The notes below the pieces were generated by a model. That model saw only the letters and a program-made list of their open reading frames with translations, was not told the origin of the DNA and searched no databases. Position numbers and translations under genes: made by a program. Of a stretch of DNA of 64,000 nt, positions 1 through 8,320 are shown one piece after another. Each line of letters begins with the position of its first letter. Position 1 is the first letter of the stretch. Source of the stretch: Pseudomonas maumuensis (GTDB lineage Bacteria > Pseudomonadota > Gammaproteobacteria > Pseudomonadales > Pseudomonadaceae); contig NZ_CP077077.1 in assembly GCF_019139675.1 (NCBI RefSeq), forward strand, positions 1,240,001 through 1,304,000, given 5' to 3'.

Positions 1-1387
1 GCAGCTGTGGCTGCGCGGCGACGCCGACAGTGACCAGTTGCAGGAACTGCTGCGCGTGCATGGCCAGCCGGTGGGCGTCGAGCAGCTCGACAGTGCGAGC
101 TTCGACGAGCGCCTCGGCCAGCTTTACCAGGCCGGCGAGGCGGCGAACCAGGCCTTGATCGAAGGCATCGGCGAGCAGGTCGACCTGGACAGCCTGATGA
201 GCGAGATGCCGCGCATCGAGGACCTGCTGGAGAGCGATGACGAAGCGCCGGTGATCCGCCTGATCAACGGCTTGTTCGGCCAGGCGCTGCGTCTGCGCGC
301 CTCTGACATCCATATCGAGACCTTCGAGCAGAGCCTGGTGGTGCGCCTGCGCATCGACGGCCACCTGCGCGAGGTGCTGCGCCCGCCACGGGCGTTGTCG
401 GCGATGCTGGTGTCACGGATCAAGGTCATGGCGCGGCTGGACATCGCCGAGAAGCGCCAGCCCCAGGATGGCCGCATCACCCTGCGCGCCGCCGGGCGCG
501 AGGTGGACGTACGGGTCTCGACCTTGCCCGGCATCCATGGCGAGCGGGTGGTGATGCGCGTGCTCGACAAGCAGGCCAGCCTGCTGGCGCTGGACAACCT
601 GGGCATGCCTGCCGCAGTGCTGCGTGGCTTGCGCGGTTGCCTGGCGCGACCCAATGGCATCGTGCTGTCCACCGGCCCCACCGGTTCGGGCAAGACCACC
701 ACGCTGTACGCCAGCCTCAACAGCCTGAATGACGGCAGCCGCAATATCCTCACCGTCGAGGATCCGGTGGAATACGCCATCGCCGGCATCGGCCAGACCG
801 CCATCAACCCGCGTGCCGGGCTGACCTTCGCCAGTGGCTTGCGCGCCATCCTGCGCCAGGATCCGGACGTGATCATGCTGGGCGAGATCCGCGACCAGGA
901 GACCGCGCAGATCGCCGTGCAGGCCAGCCTCACCGGGCACCTGGTGCTGTCGACCCTGCACACCAACAGCGCCGTCGGTGCGGTGACCCGCCTGCGCGAC
1001 ATGGGTATCGAACCGTTCTTGATCGCCTCGTGCCTGCGTGGCGTGCTGGCCCAGCGGCTGGTACGACGACTATGTGCTTGCGCGGTGGCGCAGCCGCTGC
1101 AAAGTGCCGAGCGCGAGCTATGGCCGGAACTGGGCGGCCTGCGCGAAAGCTATCACCCGGTTGGCTGCGAGCACTGCCAGGGCAGCGGCTATGTCGGCCG
1201 GCTGGGGCTGTACGAATTCATCGAGCTGGATGCCGGCCTGGTTGCCTTGCTCTACGACGGCGAGAGCGAACTGGCCATGCAGGCCTATCTGGATGGACGC
1301 CGGCAGAGCCTGGTGGCTGAGGCCCGCGCCTGCCTGGCCCGTGGCGAGACCAGCCTGGCCGAAGTGCTGCGCGTGGTGCAGGGCTAA
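1..1387 (+). CDS. gspE: type II secretion ATPase GspE (5' partial)
   Basis: Cytoplasmic ATPase that powers pseudopilus assembly in type II secretion. The reading frame is open from base 2, so the gene starts upstream of the window; the TTG at 38 is only an internal codon. Numbering from that TTG, Walker A (GPTGSGKT) lies at about 213-220, the Walker B region (DPDVIMLGEIRD) at about 275-286, and Asp- and His-box motifs lie between and after them. The C-terminal zinc-binding loop has CEHC at about 377-380, but its first half reads LCAC (CxC) instead of the usual CxxC. It is followed after 2 bp by gspF in the same operon. The identification is secure; which substrate set it serves cannot be told here. 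Confidence 0.95.
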   Translation, partial: QLWLRGDADSDQLQELLRVHGQPVGVEQLDSASFDERLGQLYQAGEAANQALIEGIGEQVDLDSLMSEMPRIEDLLESDDEAPVIRLINGLFGQALRLRASDIHIETFEQSLVVRLRIDGHLREVLRPPRALSAMLVSRIKVMARLDIAEKRQPQDGRITLRAAGREVDVRVSTLPGIHGERVVMRVLDKQASLLALDNLGMPAAVLRGLRGCLARPNGIVLSTGPTGSGKTTTLYASLNSLNDGSRNILTVEDPVEYAIAGIGQTAINPRAGLTFASGLRAILRQDPDVIMLGEIRDQETAQIAVQASLTGHLVLSTLHTNSAVGAVTRLRDMGIEPFLIASCLRGVLAQRLVRRLCACAVAQPLQSAERELWPELGGLRESYHPVGCEHCQGSGYVGRLGLYEFIELDAGLVALLYDGESELAMQAYLDGRRQSLVAEARACLARGETSLAEVLRVVQG

Positions 1388-1389
1388 CC

Positions 1390-2586
1390 ATGCCGACCTA
1401 TCGCTACCAGGCCGTGGATCTTGCCGGCAAGGCGCACAAGGCCAGCGTGCAGGCCGACAGCGAGCGCCATGCGCGGCAATTGCTGCGCGAGCAGGGCTTG
1501 TTCGCTCGGCACTTGCAACGCCACGACAGCGCCCAGCCCCGTCGTCAGCGCCTGACCCGCGCCCAACTGTGCGAGCTGACCCGCCAACTGGCGACTTTGG
1601 TTGGCGCTGGCATCCCCCTGGTCGATGCCCTTGCCACACTGGAGCGGCAACTGCGCCAGCCGGCCTTGCACGCGGTGCTGGTGGCCTTGCGCGGCTCCCT
1701 CGCCGAGGGCCTGGGGCTGGCGCGTAGCCTGGCGCGACAGGGCGCGCCGTTCACCGGTTTGTATTGCGCGCTGGTCGAGGCCGGCGAGCGCTCCGGGCGC
1801 CTGGGCCAGGTGCTGAGCCGTCTGGCCGACCACCTCGAACAGGTCCAGCGCCAGCGCCACAAGGCGCGCACCGCGTTGATCTACCCGGCGGTGCTGATGG
1901 GCGTGTCGCTGGCCGTGGTGGTCGGCCTGATGACCTTTGTGGTGCCCAAGCTCACCGAGCAGTTCGCCCATTCCGGGCAGAACCTGCCTTTGATCACGTC
2001 GCTACTGATCGGCTTGAGCCAGGGGCTGGTGCAGGCCGGCCCCTATCTGCTGGCACTGGCGATTCTGGCCGCGCTGTTGGGCGGCTGGCTGCTGCGCAAG
2101 CCGCACTGGTGCCTACGCCGCGACGACCTGCTGCTACGCCTGCCGCGTATCGGTGTACTGCTGCAAGTGCTGGAGAGCGCGCGCCTGGCGCGCAGCCTGG
2201 CGATCCTCTGCGGCAGCGGCGTGGCTCTGCTCGAAGCCTTGCAGGTGGCCACCGAGACGGTCGGCAACCGGCGCATCCGCAGCGCCATGGAGCAGGTACG
2301 CCAGCAAGTGCAGGGCGGCACCAGCCTGCACCGGGCGCTGGACAACGCCGGGGAATTTCCGCCGCTGCTGTTGAACATGGTCGGCAGCGGCGAGGCCAGC
2401 GGCACCCTGGCCGACATGCTCGAACGGGTGGCCGATGACCAGGAGCGCGGCTTCGCCCGCCAGGTGGACACCGCCATGGCGCTGTTCGAACCACTGATGA
2501 TCCTGGTGATGGGCGCCGTGGTGCTGTTCATCGTGCTGGCGGTGCTGCTGCCGATCATGCAGCTCAACCAGGGATTGCAACTGTGA
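1390..2586 (+). CDS. gspF: type II secretion inner-membrane protein GspF
   Basis: Polytopic platform protein that couples the GspE ATPase to pseudopilin assembly. The 398-residue length is normal. There are two repeated T2SF cytoplasmic domains (about 70-190 and 270-390) and hydrophobic segments near 170-190, 215-235 and 370-395. The N-terminal MPTYRYQAVD is typical of the family. It begins 2 bp after gspE and its stop lies within 15 bp of gspG, so it sits in one transcription unit with E to N. Confidence 0.95.
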   Translation: MPTYRYQAVDLAGKAHKASVQADSERHARQLLREQGLFARHLQRHDSAQPRRQRLTRAQLCELTRQLATLVGAGIPLVDALATLERQLRQPALHAVLVALRGSLAEGLGLARSLARQGAPFTGLYCALVEAGERSGRLGQVLSRLADHLEQVQRQRHKARTALIYPAVLMGVSLAVVVGLMTFVVPKLTEQFAHSGQNLPLITSLLIGLSQGLVQAGPYLLALAILAALLGGWLLRKPHWCLRRDDLLLRLPRIGVLLQVLESARLARSLAILCGSGVALLEALQVATETVGNRRIRSAMEQVRQQVQGGTSLHRALDNAGEFPPLLLNMVGSGEASGTLADMLERVADDQERGFARQVDTAMALFEPLMILVMGAVVLFIVLAVLLPIMQLNQGLQL

Positions 2587-2600
2587 CAAGGAGAACTTCG

Positions 2601-3035
2601 ATGCAGCAACGACGTAACCGCCAGCGGGGCTTCACGCTGATGGAAATCATGGTGGTGATCTTCATCATCGGGCTGTTGATCGCCGTGGTCGCGCCCAGCG
2701 TGCTGGGCAACCAGGACAAGGCCATGAAGCAGAAAGTCATGGCCGACCTCGCGACCCTGGAACAGGCGCTGGACATGTACCGCCTGGACAACCTGCGCTT
2801 CCCCAGCACCGAACAGGGCCTGGCGGCGCTGGCGAAGAAGCCGACCCAGGAACCGCTGCCGCGCAGCTGGCGCAGTGACGGCTATATCCGCCGCCTGCCG
2901 GAAGACCCATGGGGCACCCCGTACCAGTACCGCATGCCCGGCGAGCATGGCCGGGTCGATGTGTATTCGCTGGGCGCCGATGGCGTGCCGGGCGGCGAAG
3001 GGCTCGATGCCGACCTGGGCAACTGGGCGCTTTAA
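2601..3035 (+). CDS. gspG: major pseudopilin GspG
   Basis: Major pseudopilin, 144 residues. Class III signal: short basic leader ending in G10, then FTLMEI with the conserved glutamate at +5, so prepilin peptidase should cleave before F11. The C-terminus carries the calcium-loop region (DVYSLGADGVPGGEG, then DADLGNW) characteristic of GspG. I chose the ATG at 2601 because ACAAGGAGA precedes it by about 6 bases; a GTG at 2583 overlaps the gspF stop and lacks such a site. Prepilin peptidase (PilD) must be encoded elsewhere. Confidence 0.95.
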   Translation: MQQRRNRQRGFTLMEIMVVIFIIGLLIAVVAPSVLGNQDKAMKQKVMADLATLEQALDMYRLDNLRFPSTEQGLAALAKKPTQEPLPRSWRSDGYIRRLPEDPWGTPYQYRMPGEHGRVDVYSLGADGVPGGEGLDADLGNWAL

Positions 3036-3048
3036 GTTGATCAAGCCT

Positions 3049-3492
3049 ATGGCCCACTCCCTCCAGCGCGGTTTCAGCCTGCTCGAACTGCTGGTGGTGC
3101 TGGCCATCGCCGCCTTGATGACCAGCCTGGCCGTGGCCTGGCTCGACAGCGGTAGAAGCAGCATCGACCAGGCGCTCGATCGCCTGGCCGCCGTCACCGT
3201 GGCCCAGGCCGACCTGGCGCGTCATGCCGGGCAGTTGCGCGGGCTGCGCTGGAACGGTCAACGCCCCGAGTTCGTCCGTCGGCAAGGCGAGCACTGGCAG
3301 GTGGAAACCGTGGCACTGGGTGATTGGCCCAAGGGCTTGCGGCCGGACTGGCCCGTCAGCCAGGCGCCAGCACTGTTGTTCACCCCCGATGGCTGGTCAC
3401 GTCCGGGCACTGTGCGCTGGCGCTGGGCCGAGGGCGGTCAGCGCTGGGACTGGGACCGCGGCGGGCAGTTTCGCGTGAGCGCGATGCCATGA
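3049..3492 (+). CDS. gspH: minor pseudopilin GspH
   Basis: Minor pseudopilin, 147 residues. It begins MAHSLQRG followed by FSLLELLVVLAIAA, a type IV pilin-like cleavage site and membrane helix with glutamate at +5. The remainder is poorly conserved, as usual for GspH. Position after gspG and before I and J supports H. The start at 3049 puts the cleavage glycine at residue 8; longer in-frame starts would add an atypical leader. Its stop overlaps the gspI start (ATGA). Confidence 0.85.
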   Translation: MAHSLQRGFSLLELLVVLAIAALMTSLAVAWLDSGRSSIDQALDRLAAVTVAQADLARHAGQLRGLRWNGQRPEFVRRQGEHWQVETVALGDWPKGLRPDWPVSQAPALLFTPDGWSRPGTVRWRWAEGGQRWDWDRGGQFRVSAMP

Positions 3493-3857
3493 AGCGCCAG
3501 CAACGTGGCTTCACCCTGTTGGAGGTAAGTGTGGCCCTGGGCATCGCCGCCGTCCTCGCGGTGATCACCAGCCAGGTCCTGCGCCAGCGCCTGGCGGTGC
3601 AGGACACCGTGCAGCAGCATCGCCTGGGCCTGCTGTGCGCCCGTGAGCTGCAGGCACGTTTCGTGGTCGAGCAGTATTGGCCGGCGACCAACCAGGACAA
3701 CGGCGTGCTGGTGGAGGGCGGGCAGGCCTGTCATTGGCAGTTGCAGTTGCGCCGCACCGGTGTGCGCGACCTGCGCCGTGGCGAACTGCTGTTGCATGCC
3801 GATCGCGACCAGCGCCTGCCGCTGGGGCAGTTCACCGTGTTCCTGGAGCGGCCATGA
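3489..3857 (+). CDS. gspI: minor pseudopilin GspI
   Basis: Minor pseudopilin of 122 residues with leader MKRQQRG and mature start FTLLEVSVALGIAA. GspI normally forms the pseudopilus tip with J and K. The ATG at 3489 overlaps the gspH stop, and its own TGA overlaps the gspJ ATG, indicating translational coupling. Assignment to I rather than another minor pseudopilin rests on size and on order. Confidence 0.85.
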   Translation: MKRQQRGFTLLEVSVALGIAAVLAVITSQVLRQRLAVQDTVQQHRLGLLCARELQARFVVEQYWPATNQDNGVLVEGGQACHWQLQLRRTGVRDLRRGELLLHADRDQRLPLGQFTVFLERP

Positions 3858-4444
3858 AACGGCGCCAGGCGGGCATGACCCTGATCGAACTGCTGGTGGC
3901 CCTGGCCCTCACGGCCTTGCTTGGGGTGATGCTGTCGGCGCTGGTCAACGGCTGGCTGAAGGTGCGCGAGCGGCTCGATGAACAGGTGAGCGAAACCGGC
4001 GTAGTGGATTTTTGCCTGGCCTTGGAGCGGCGCTTCGACAGCCCGGTGCTGCGCCGCCTGTACGAACAGCGTTTGCCGTTGGCGGCGCGCTGGCTCGACT
4101 GGCAGCCCGACCGCCAGCAACTGCTGTGGGTGGCCGCCGCCGCCTGGCCGCAGGCCGAAGGAGGATCGCGCTTGCAGCGCCAACGCCTGCGCTTCGAACC
4201 GCGTACACAACGCCTGCTGCTGGAAACTTCGGCCGACCTGTATGCCGCCGCGGCCCCGGTTTGGGTGCTACGCGAACGGCTGGAGCGGGTCAGCGCGATG
4301 AATGTTCTCTACCACCAGGCCGGCCGTTGGCTGACCTGGCCTTCCGATCAACCGGCGCACCCCGGCAGGGGCGTGCGCGTGGAGCTAGTGCGTGATGGAG
4401 CACCTTATACCTGTACCTTCGTTCTACCCTGGGGGCGCGCATGA
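3854..4444 (+). CDS. gspJ: minor pseudopilin GspJ
   Basis: Minor pseudopilin of 196 residues, the usual size for GspJ. Leader MKRRQAG, then MTLIELLVALALTA; the first mature residue is methionine rather than phenylalanine, which prepilin peptidases can accept, and glutamate at +5 is kept. It overlaps gspI upstream and gspL downstream by 4 bp each. In most clusters gspK follows here; in this window gspL follows directly. Confidence 0.85.
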   Translation: MKRRQAGMTLIELLVALALTALLGVMLSALVNGWLKVRERLDEQVSETGVVDFCLALERRFDSPVLRRLYEQRLPLAARWLDWQPDRQQLLWVAAAAWPQAEGGSRLQRQRLRFEPRTQRLLLETSADLYAAAAPVWVLRERLERVSAMNVLYHQAGRWLTWPSDQPAHPGRGVRVELVRDGAPYTCTFVLPWGRA

Positions 4445-5502
4445 AGCTTGAATGGCGCCGGCGGGCGCCGCCGCAACCCTGGCTGCTGCTGCGCCCCGGT
4501 GAGGTCTGGGAGTGGCTGTTGGTCAGCCAAGGCCGTCCATTGCGCCAGGGGCAGGGCGAACCTCCGGCGGGGCTCGGGGCGCGGGTTGCCCTGATCGTCC
4601 CCGGTGAGCATTGCAGTCATTTCCAGCTGCCCGCGCCGCCTGGGCTGAAACGAGAGGAATGGCCCTTGCTGCTCGAGGACCGCTTGCTGCAAGGCGGTGA
4701 TGAGGCGCTGTGTGCCTGCATCGGCCGTCACGCTGGGCAGTTGCGCCTATTGGTGGTGGCGCGGGGCAGGCTCAACGAATGGCGCGGGCAGTGCGCCAGT
4801 TGGGGGCTGAGCGTGGAACGTTGCTGGGCCGAGTTCCAGTTGCTGCCCGACTGTGCAGCAGAAGCGACCTGGCATTGGCGCCGAGGAACGATGAGCCTGT
4901 ACAAGGGCCAAGCCCACTGGCTGGCCTGGCCGCAGGGCCTTGGCACGCCTCCCGCGCTTGCCTGGTTGGCTGGCGAGGTCGAGGGCATCGACGGCGACTG
5001 GCCCGATGTGCTGGCCCCGCTCGATGGCTTGCCTGGCTTGTTCGAGGCCCGCCGGCCACGCCAAGGCCTGCCCCTGGCAAAAGGGCAGGCGCGCCTGGCA
5101 ATGGCCTGCCTGGCGCTGGTGTTGGCGTGGGGCGGGCTGTGGAGCGCGCAACAGTGGCGCCAGGCCCAGCTCTATCGCGCCCAGGTGCAGGCCGTTACCG
5201 GTGTTCAGGCGACGCCTCGGCAGGCTGCGCGGGTGTTGACGCATCTGCAGGACGAGGCGCGTGAAGGCCAGGTGCGCCTGCGTCAGCTCGAGGCGTTGCA
5301 GGCGCAGGTCCATGGATGGTTGAACGATCATCCCGGTTGGCGCCTGCAAGTGGTGCGCTTCGATGGCCAGCGTTGGCACCTTGAACTGGCCGGTGAGGGT
5401 GCAGCCGCGCCCTGGCAGGAGATGGCCACGGCAGCCGGCGTGCAGGTCCAGGTGGAAGACGAAGCGCGCCGCGTGGTGTTCGACCTGGGGAGCGCCGCAT
5501 GA
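4441..5502 (+). CDS. gspL: type II secretion protein GspL
   Basis: Bitopic inner-membrane protein that recruits GspE to the membrane. 353 residues, somewhat shorter than typical GspL (about 400). It has a long actin-like cytoplasmic half, one hydrophobic segment near 219-236 (ACLALVLAWGGLW) and a periplasmic ferredoxin-like half with a predicted helical region rich in Q/L/R at about 260-300. Starts by ATGA overlap with gspJ and overlaps gspM at its end. The sequence is divergent; the call rests on architecture and on order. Confidence 0.8.
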   Translation: MKLEWRRRAPPQPWLLLRPGEVWEWLLVSQGRPLRQGQGEPPAGLGARVALIVPGEHCSHFQLPAPPGLKREEWPLLLEDRLLQGGDEALCACIGRHAGQLRLLVVARGRLNEWRGQCASWGLSVERCWAEFQLLPDCAAEATWHWRRGTMSLYKGQAHWLAWPQGLGTPPALAWLAGEVEGIDGDWPDVLAPLDGLPGLFEARRPRQGLPLAKGQARLAMACLALVLAWGGLWSAQQWRQAQLYRAQVQAVTGVQATPRQAARVLTHLQDEAREGQVRLRQLEALQAQVHGWLNDHPGWRLQVVRFDGQRWHLELAGEGAAAPWQEMATAAGVQVQVEDEARRVVFDLGSAA

Positions 5503-5885
5503 GCCGTGAGTGGATGCGACAGCATCGGCTAGCGCTGGCCTGGGGTGTCGTCGCGCTGTTGCTGGTGTTGCTGGCGCTACGTGAGGGCGTGGCCTTCTGG
5601 CAGGAACAGCGGCAATGGCAGGCACTGGCCGAATCGCTCGCGGCACAGCCAGGCCAGCCTGCGCTGACTCTTGAAGCGTTGCACCAATCGGCCCAGGCCC
5701 GGCATATCGAATTGGCCGAGGTGCAGTCCGAGGATCAAGGCTGGCTGCTGCGCGGCAAGGTGGTCGATGCCCAAGCCCTGCAGGGCTGGTTGCAGAGCTT
5801 GCGCGATGACGGCGCGCAGCCGTTGCAATGGGGGCTGGAGCGAGATGCCGAGGGGCTGCGTTTTACCGTGCGGCTGCGGCCATGA
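5499..5885 (+). CDS. gspM: type II secretion protein GspM
   Basis: Small bitopic inner-membrane partner of GspL, 128 residues (shorter than the usual 150-165). A single membrane helix at about 12-30 (LAWGVVALLLVLLALREG) is followed by a periplasmic domain of ferredoxin-like size. ATG at 5499 overlaps the gspL stop; its own stop overlaps gspN. Identified by size, topology and position rather than strong motifs. Confidence 0.75.
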   Translation: MSREWMRQHRLALAWGVVALLLVLLALREGVAFWQEQRQWQALAESLAAQPGQPALTLEALHQSAQARHIELAEVQSEDQGWLLRGKVVDAQALQGWLQSLRDDGAQPLQWGLERDAEGLRFTVRLRP

Positions 5886-6541
5886 GGCGGCGGGCGTACC
5901 TTTGGCTGGGCCTGGTGTTCTGTCTGACCCTGGTGGTCGAACTGCCGGCGCGCTGGCTGGTGGCAGGGTTGCGGTTGCCGGCGGAGGGGGTGAACGGCAG
6001 TGTGTGGCAAGGGCAGTTCGCCCGGCTGGGGCCGGTGGGGCCGGTGCAATGGACGTGGCGTCCCTGGCAGCGCGACCTGCAGGTGCGCCTCGGCTTTCAG
6101 GGGCAGGGCTGGCAAGGCCGCCTGAGTGGTTGGCCGTGGCGTTGGCAGGTCGACCTTCAGGCGCTAGGCGTGCAGCCCAGCGTCGTCGGAGGCTATCGCC
6201 TGGCCGGTCAATGGCAGGGAGATATCAAGCTGCAAGGCTCGGGGCAACGTTGTCTGGCCGCCGAGGGCAGGATCACGGTGGCCGACCTGGCCTTGAGCGC
6301 GCCCTGGTCCCTTGCTTTGGGGCAGGGGACGCTGCGGATGGACTGCGCTCAGGGATGGCGCTTGAACGCGGAGTTGGTGCGCCAAGGCCAGCACCGGATG
6401 GACCTGGAGGCCGACCTGGCGGCCCGGCGGGCGCAGGTCGATTTCGCGCTGCAGGCCGACGCCGCTTTGACGCCGGTGCTGCGCGGCCTGCAATGGCTGG
6501 GGCCCGAAGACACGGCCGGGCAGCGCCGGCTCGGTTGGTAG
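5882..6541 (+). CDS. gspN: type II secretion protein GspN
   Basis: 219-residue protein with one N-terminal membrane anchor (about 5-27) and a periplasmic part rich in W, G and Q, resembling GspN/XcpN-type proteins present in only some type II systems. It is the last gene of the operon; the ATG at 5882 overlaps the gspM stop. Only 12 bp separate its end from the convergent tpsB gene, leaving no room for a conventional terminator. GspN is usually dispensable in systems where it has been tested. Confidence 0.7.
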   Translation: MRRRAYLWLGLVFCLTLVVELPARWLVAGLRLPAEGVNGSVWQGQFARLGPVGPVQWTWRPWQRDLQVRLGFQGQGWQGRLSGWPWRWQVDLQALGVQPSVVGGYRLAGQWQGDIKLQGSGQRCLAAEGRITVADLALSAPWSLALGQGTLRMDCAQGWRLNAELVRQGQHRMDLEADLAARRAQVDFALQADAALTPVLRGLQWLGPEDTAGQRRLGW

Positions 6542-6553
6542 TGTAGTTGCCGG

Positions 6554-8263
6554 TCAGATGGAGAGGGACCACTGCGCGACCCAGAAGCCTTGCTCCAGTG
6601 ACTTGCGCGGGCGGTCGCTGGCATGCAGTGCGCGTTGGTAGTCCAGGCGCAACGTGCTGTGCGGCAGATTCAGTTCGATGCCCGCCGAAGCGCCCACCAG
6701 GCGTTGAGGCTCGCTGGTACGTGCGTAGCGAGCCCAGCCCAGATCCACGCCCAGGGACGGGCGTAACGACACCGGCAGGGGCAGCGGCTGGCTGAAGGTA
6801 TTGCGCCATGCCGCGGCGCTGGCGCCCGCGACATTGTGCTGGCGGAATCCGCGCACGGCCGAATGGTCGCTCAGTTGCATCTGTTCGACGGCGGGCAGCA
6901 CATGGGCGCTGTATTGCAGGGCCAGCTCGCTTTGCCAGCGCCAAGGCCACTGGACGGGGCCCTGGCGCAGGTGCAGCAGGTTGGCGCGGTACTTGGTGAA
7001 ATCCGGGCGAGGTGCCTGCTTGTGGGTGAATGGCCGATCGGCGCCGAACCAGTGAACCCCTTGGCTGACGCCTAGGGAGGCATGCCACAGACCACCTTCG
7101 AGCCAGAGCAGGTTCAGACCGGTTTCGAGCGTGGCCAGGGTCGGGCTCTGCAGGGCGAGCACGGCAGGGCCGAAGCGGTTGAGCAACTGCTTGCGGTCCA
7201 CCCGGACGCTGGCGCTGAGCATTCCCTGCTGACCGCGCCAGAGCACACGCTCGGCGCCGAGGCTATAGAACTCGCTGCGGCCACTGCTGGCGTAGCGGGT
7301 GTTGGGGATCGGCGCTTGATAGCGCATCTGGCTGGCATTGAGGGTGAAGGTCCAGCGGCCATAGGGAATGCTGTAGTACAGGCTGGCGCCTTCGCTCTGT
7401 CCGGGGGCGTCGAACACCACCGAATTCAGCGACAGGCGCAAGTCGCCGTTCAGGCCCAGTGGGCTGTCCAGGCCAATGCCCAGGTTGAGGCGGTGGCGAC
7501 CGGTCAGTTCACCGCCGCGGTTGTCGAGCAAGGCGTCGAGGTGGGCGCGGGAAGCGACCCGCCGCGGTTCGAGCACGACGCGGGTGCCGCCCTGCATCTC
7601 GCCCGGCAGCAAGGCCATTTGCAGGTCATAGGCGCGCAGTCGGTTGAGTTGATCCAGGCCTTGCTCGAGGTCCGGCAGGTGCAATGGGTGGCCGAGCATG
7701 CCCGGAAATGCGCCTTGCAGTGACAGGGGCAGGTCGGCGCCGGCCAGTTCGATCGATTCGATGAAGCCTTCGACGATGACGATATCCAGTGGCTCGCCAT
7801 GCTGCGGAGCGCGGGCCACATAGGGACGGCTGGTAGGATATCCGGCCTCCACATAGCGCTGGGTCAGATGCTTGAGCAGGCGGTCGATTGCGACGACACC
7901 CATGCAAGAGGACGTCAGCGTACGCACGGTTGGCTCCAGGCGCTGGGTATCGAGGATGCGGTTGCCGGCCAGGCGCACACCGCTGATCGTCCAGCAGTGT
8001 TGCTCGGGTTCGACCCGCGCGGCGCCATGGTTACCGGCGCTTTCGGTGGGCCGCTCGCGTTGCCAGCGCTCAAGTCGCTGCTGCTGCTCCAGTTGTCGCA
8101 TGGCCTGCTGCTGGTCGCGCAACTGCTGGCTGGCCGGGTCGACCCTGGCCAGGACCGAGGCCGATATCGCGAGGGTGACGCAGGCGAGTAGGATGCTGCA
8201 GATACGCCGCGCGGCCACGCGTGATGGGCGAGGGAAACGGGTAGTGAAAATCGGTGCGTTCAT
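6554..8263 (-). CDS. two-partner secretion outer-membrane transporter (TpsB/FhaC/ShlB family)
   Basis: 569-residue Omp85-superfamily transporter that secretes the neighbouring TpsA protein. Basic N-terminus and hydrophobic stretch at about 21-38 form a signal peptide. A Q/R-rich linker helix (about 45-72) precedes a POTRA-type region starting near C90 and ending about 170. The C-terminal part is a 16-strand-type barrel with the VRGF motif at about 470-473 and an aromatic last strand (WSLSI). It follows tpsA by 57 bp on the same strand. P. putida KT2440 has a known pair of this type, HlpB/HlpA, linked to seed and root colonisation and iron uptake; orthology is my inference. Confidence 0.9.
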   Translation of the reverse strand: MNAPIFTTRFPRPSRVAARRICSILLACVTLAISASVLARVDPASQQLRDQQQAMRQLEQQQRLERWQRERPTESAGNHGAARVEPEQHCWTISGVRLAGNRILDTQRLEPTVRTLTSSCMGVVAIDRLLKHLTQRYVEAGYPTSRPYVARAPQHGEPLDIVIVEGFIESIELAGADLPLSLQGAFPGMLGHPLHLPDLEQGLDQLNRLRAYDLQMALLPGEMQGGTRVVLEPRRVASRAHLDALLDNRGGELTGRHRLNLGIGLDSPLGLNGDLRLSLNSVVFDAPGQSEGASLYYSIPYGRWTFTLNASQMRYQAPIPNTRYASSGRSEFYSLGAERVLWRGQQGMLSASVRVDRKQLLNRFGPAVLALQSPTLATLETGLNLLWLEGGLWHASLGVSQGVHWFGADRPFTHKQAPRPDFTKYRANLLHLRQGPVQWPWRWQSELALQYSAHVLPAVEQMQLSDHSAVRGFRQHNVAGASAAAWRNTFSQPLPLPVSLRPSLGVDLGWARYARTSEPQRLVGASAGIELNLPHSTLRLDYQRALHASDRPRKSLEQGFWVAQWSLSI

Positions 8264-8289
8264 GAGGTCGGTCCGATGGGCGGGAAGCG

Positions 8290-8309
8290 CAGCGGCACGA
8301 AGGCCGCTG
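8290..8309 (-). other. intercistronic hairpin between tpsA and tpsB
   Basis: Perfect 7-bp inverted repeat CAGCGGC / GCCGCTG with a 6-base loop, in the 57-bp gap between tpsA and tpsB. There is no U-run, so it is not a classical terminator. It could lower downstream expression or stabilise the tpsA message. Confidence 0.45.
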
Positions 8310-8320
8310 CCGGGTATACG

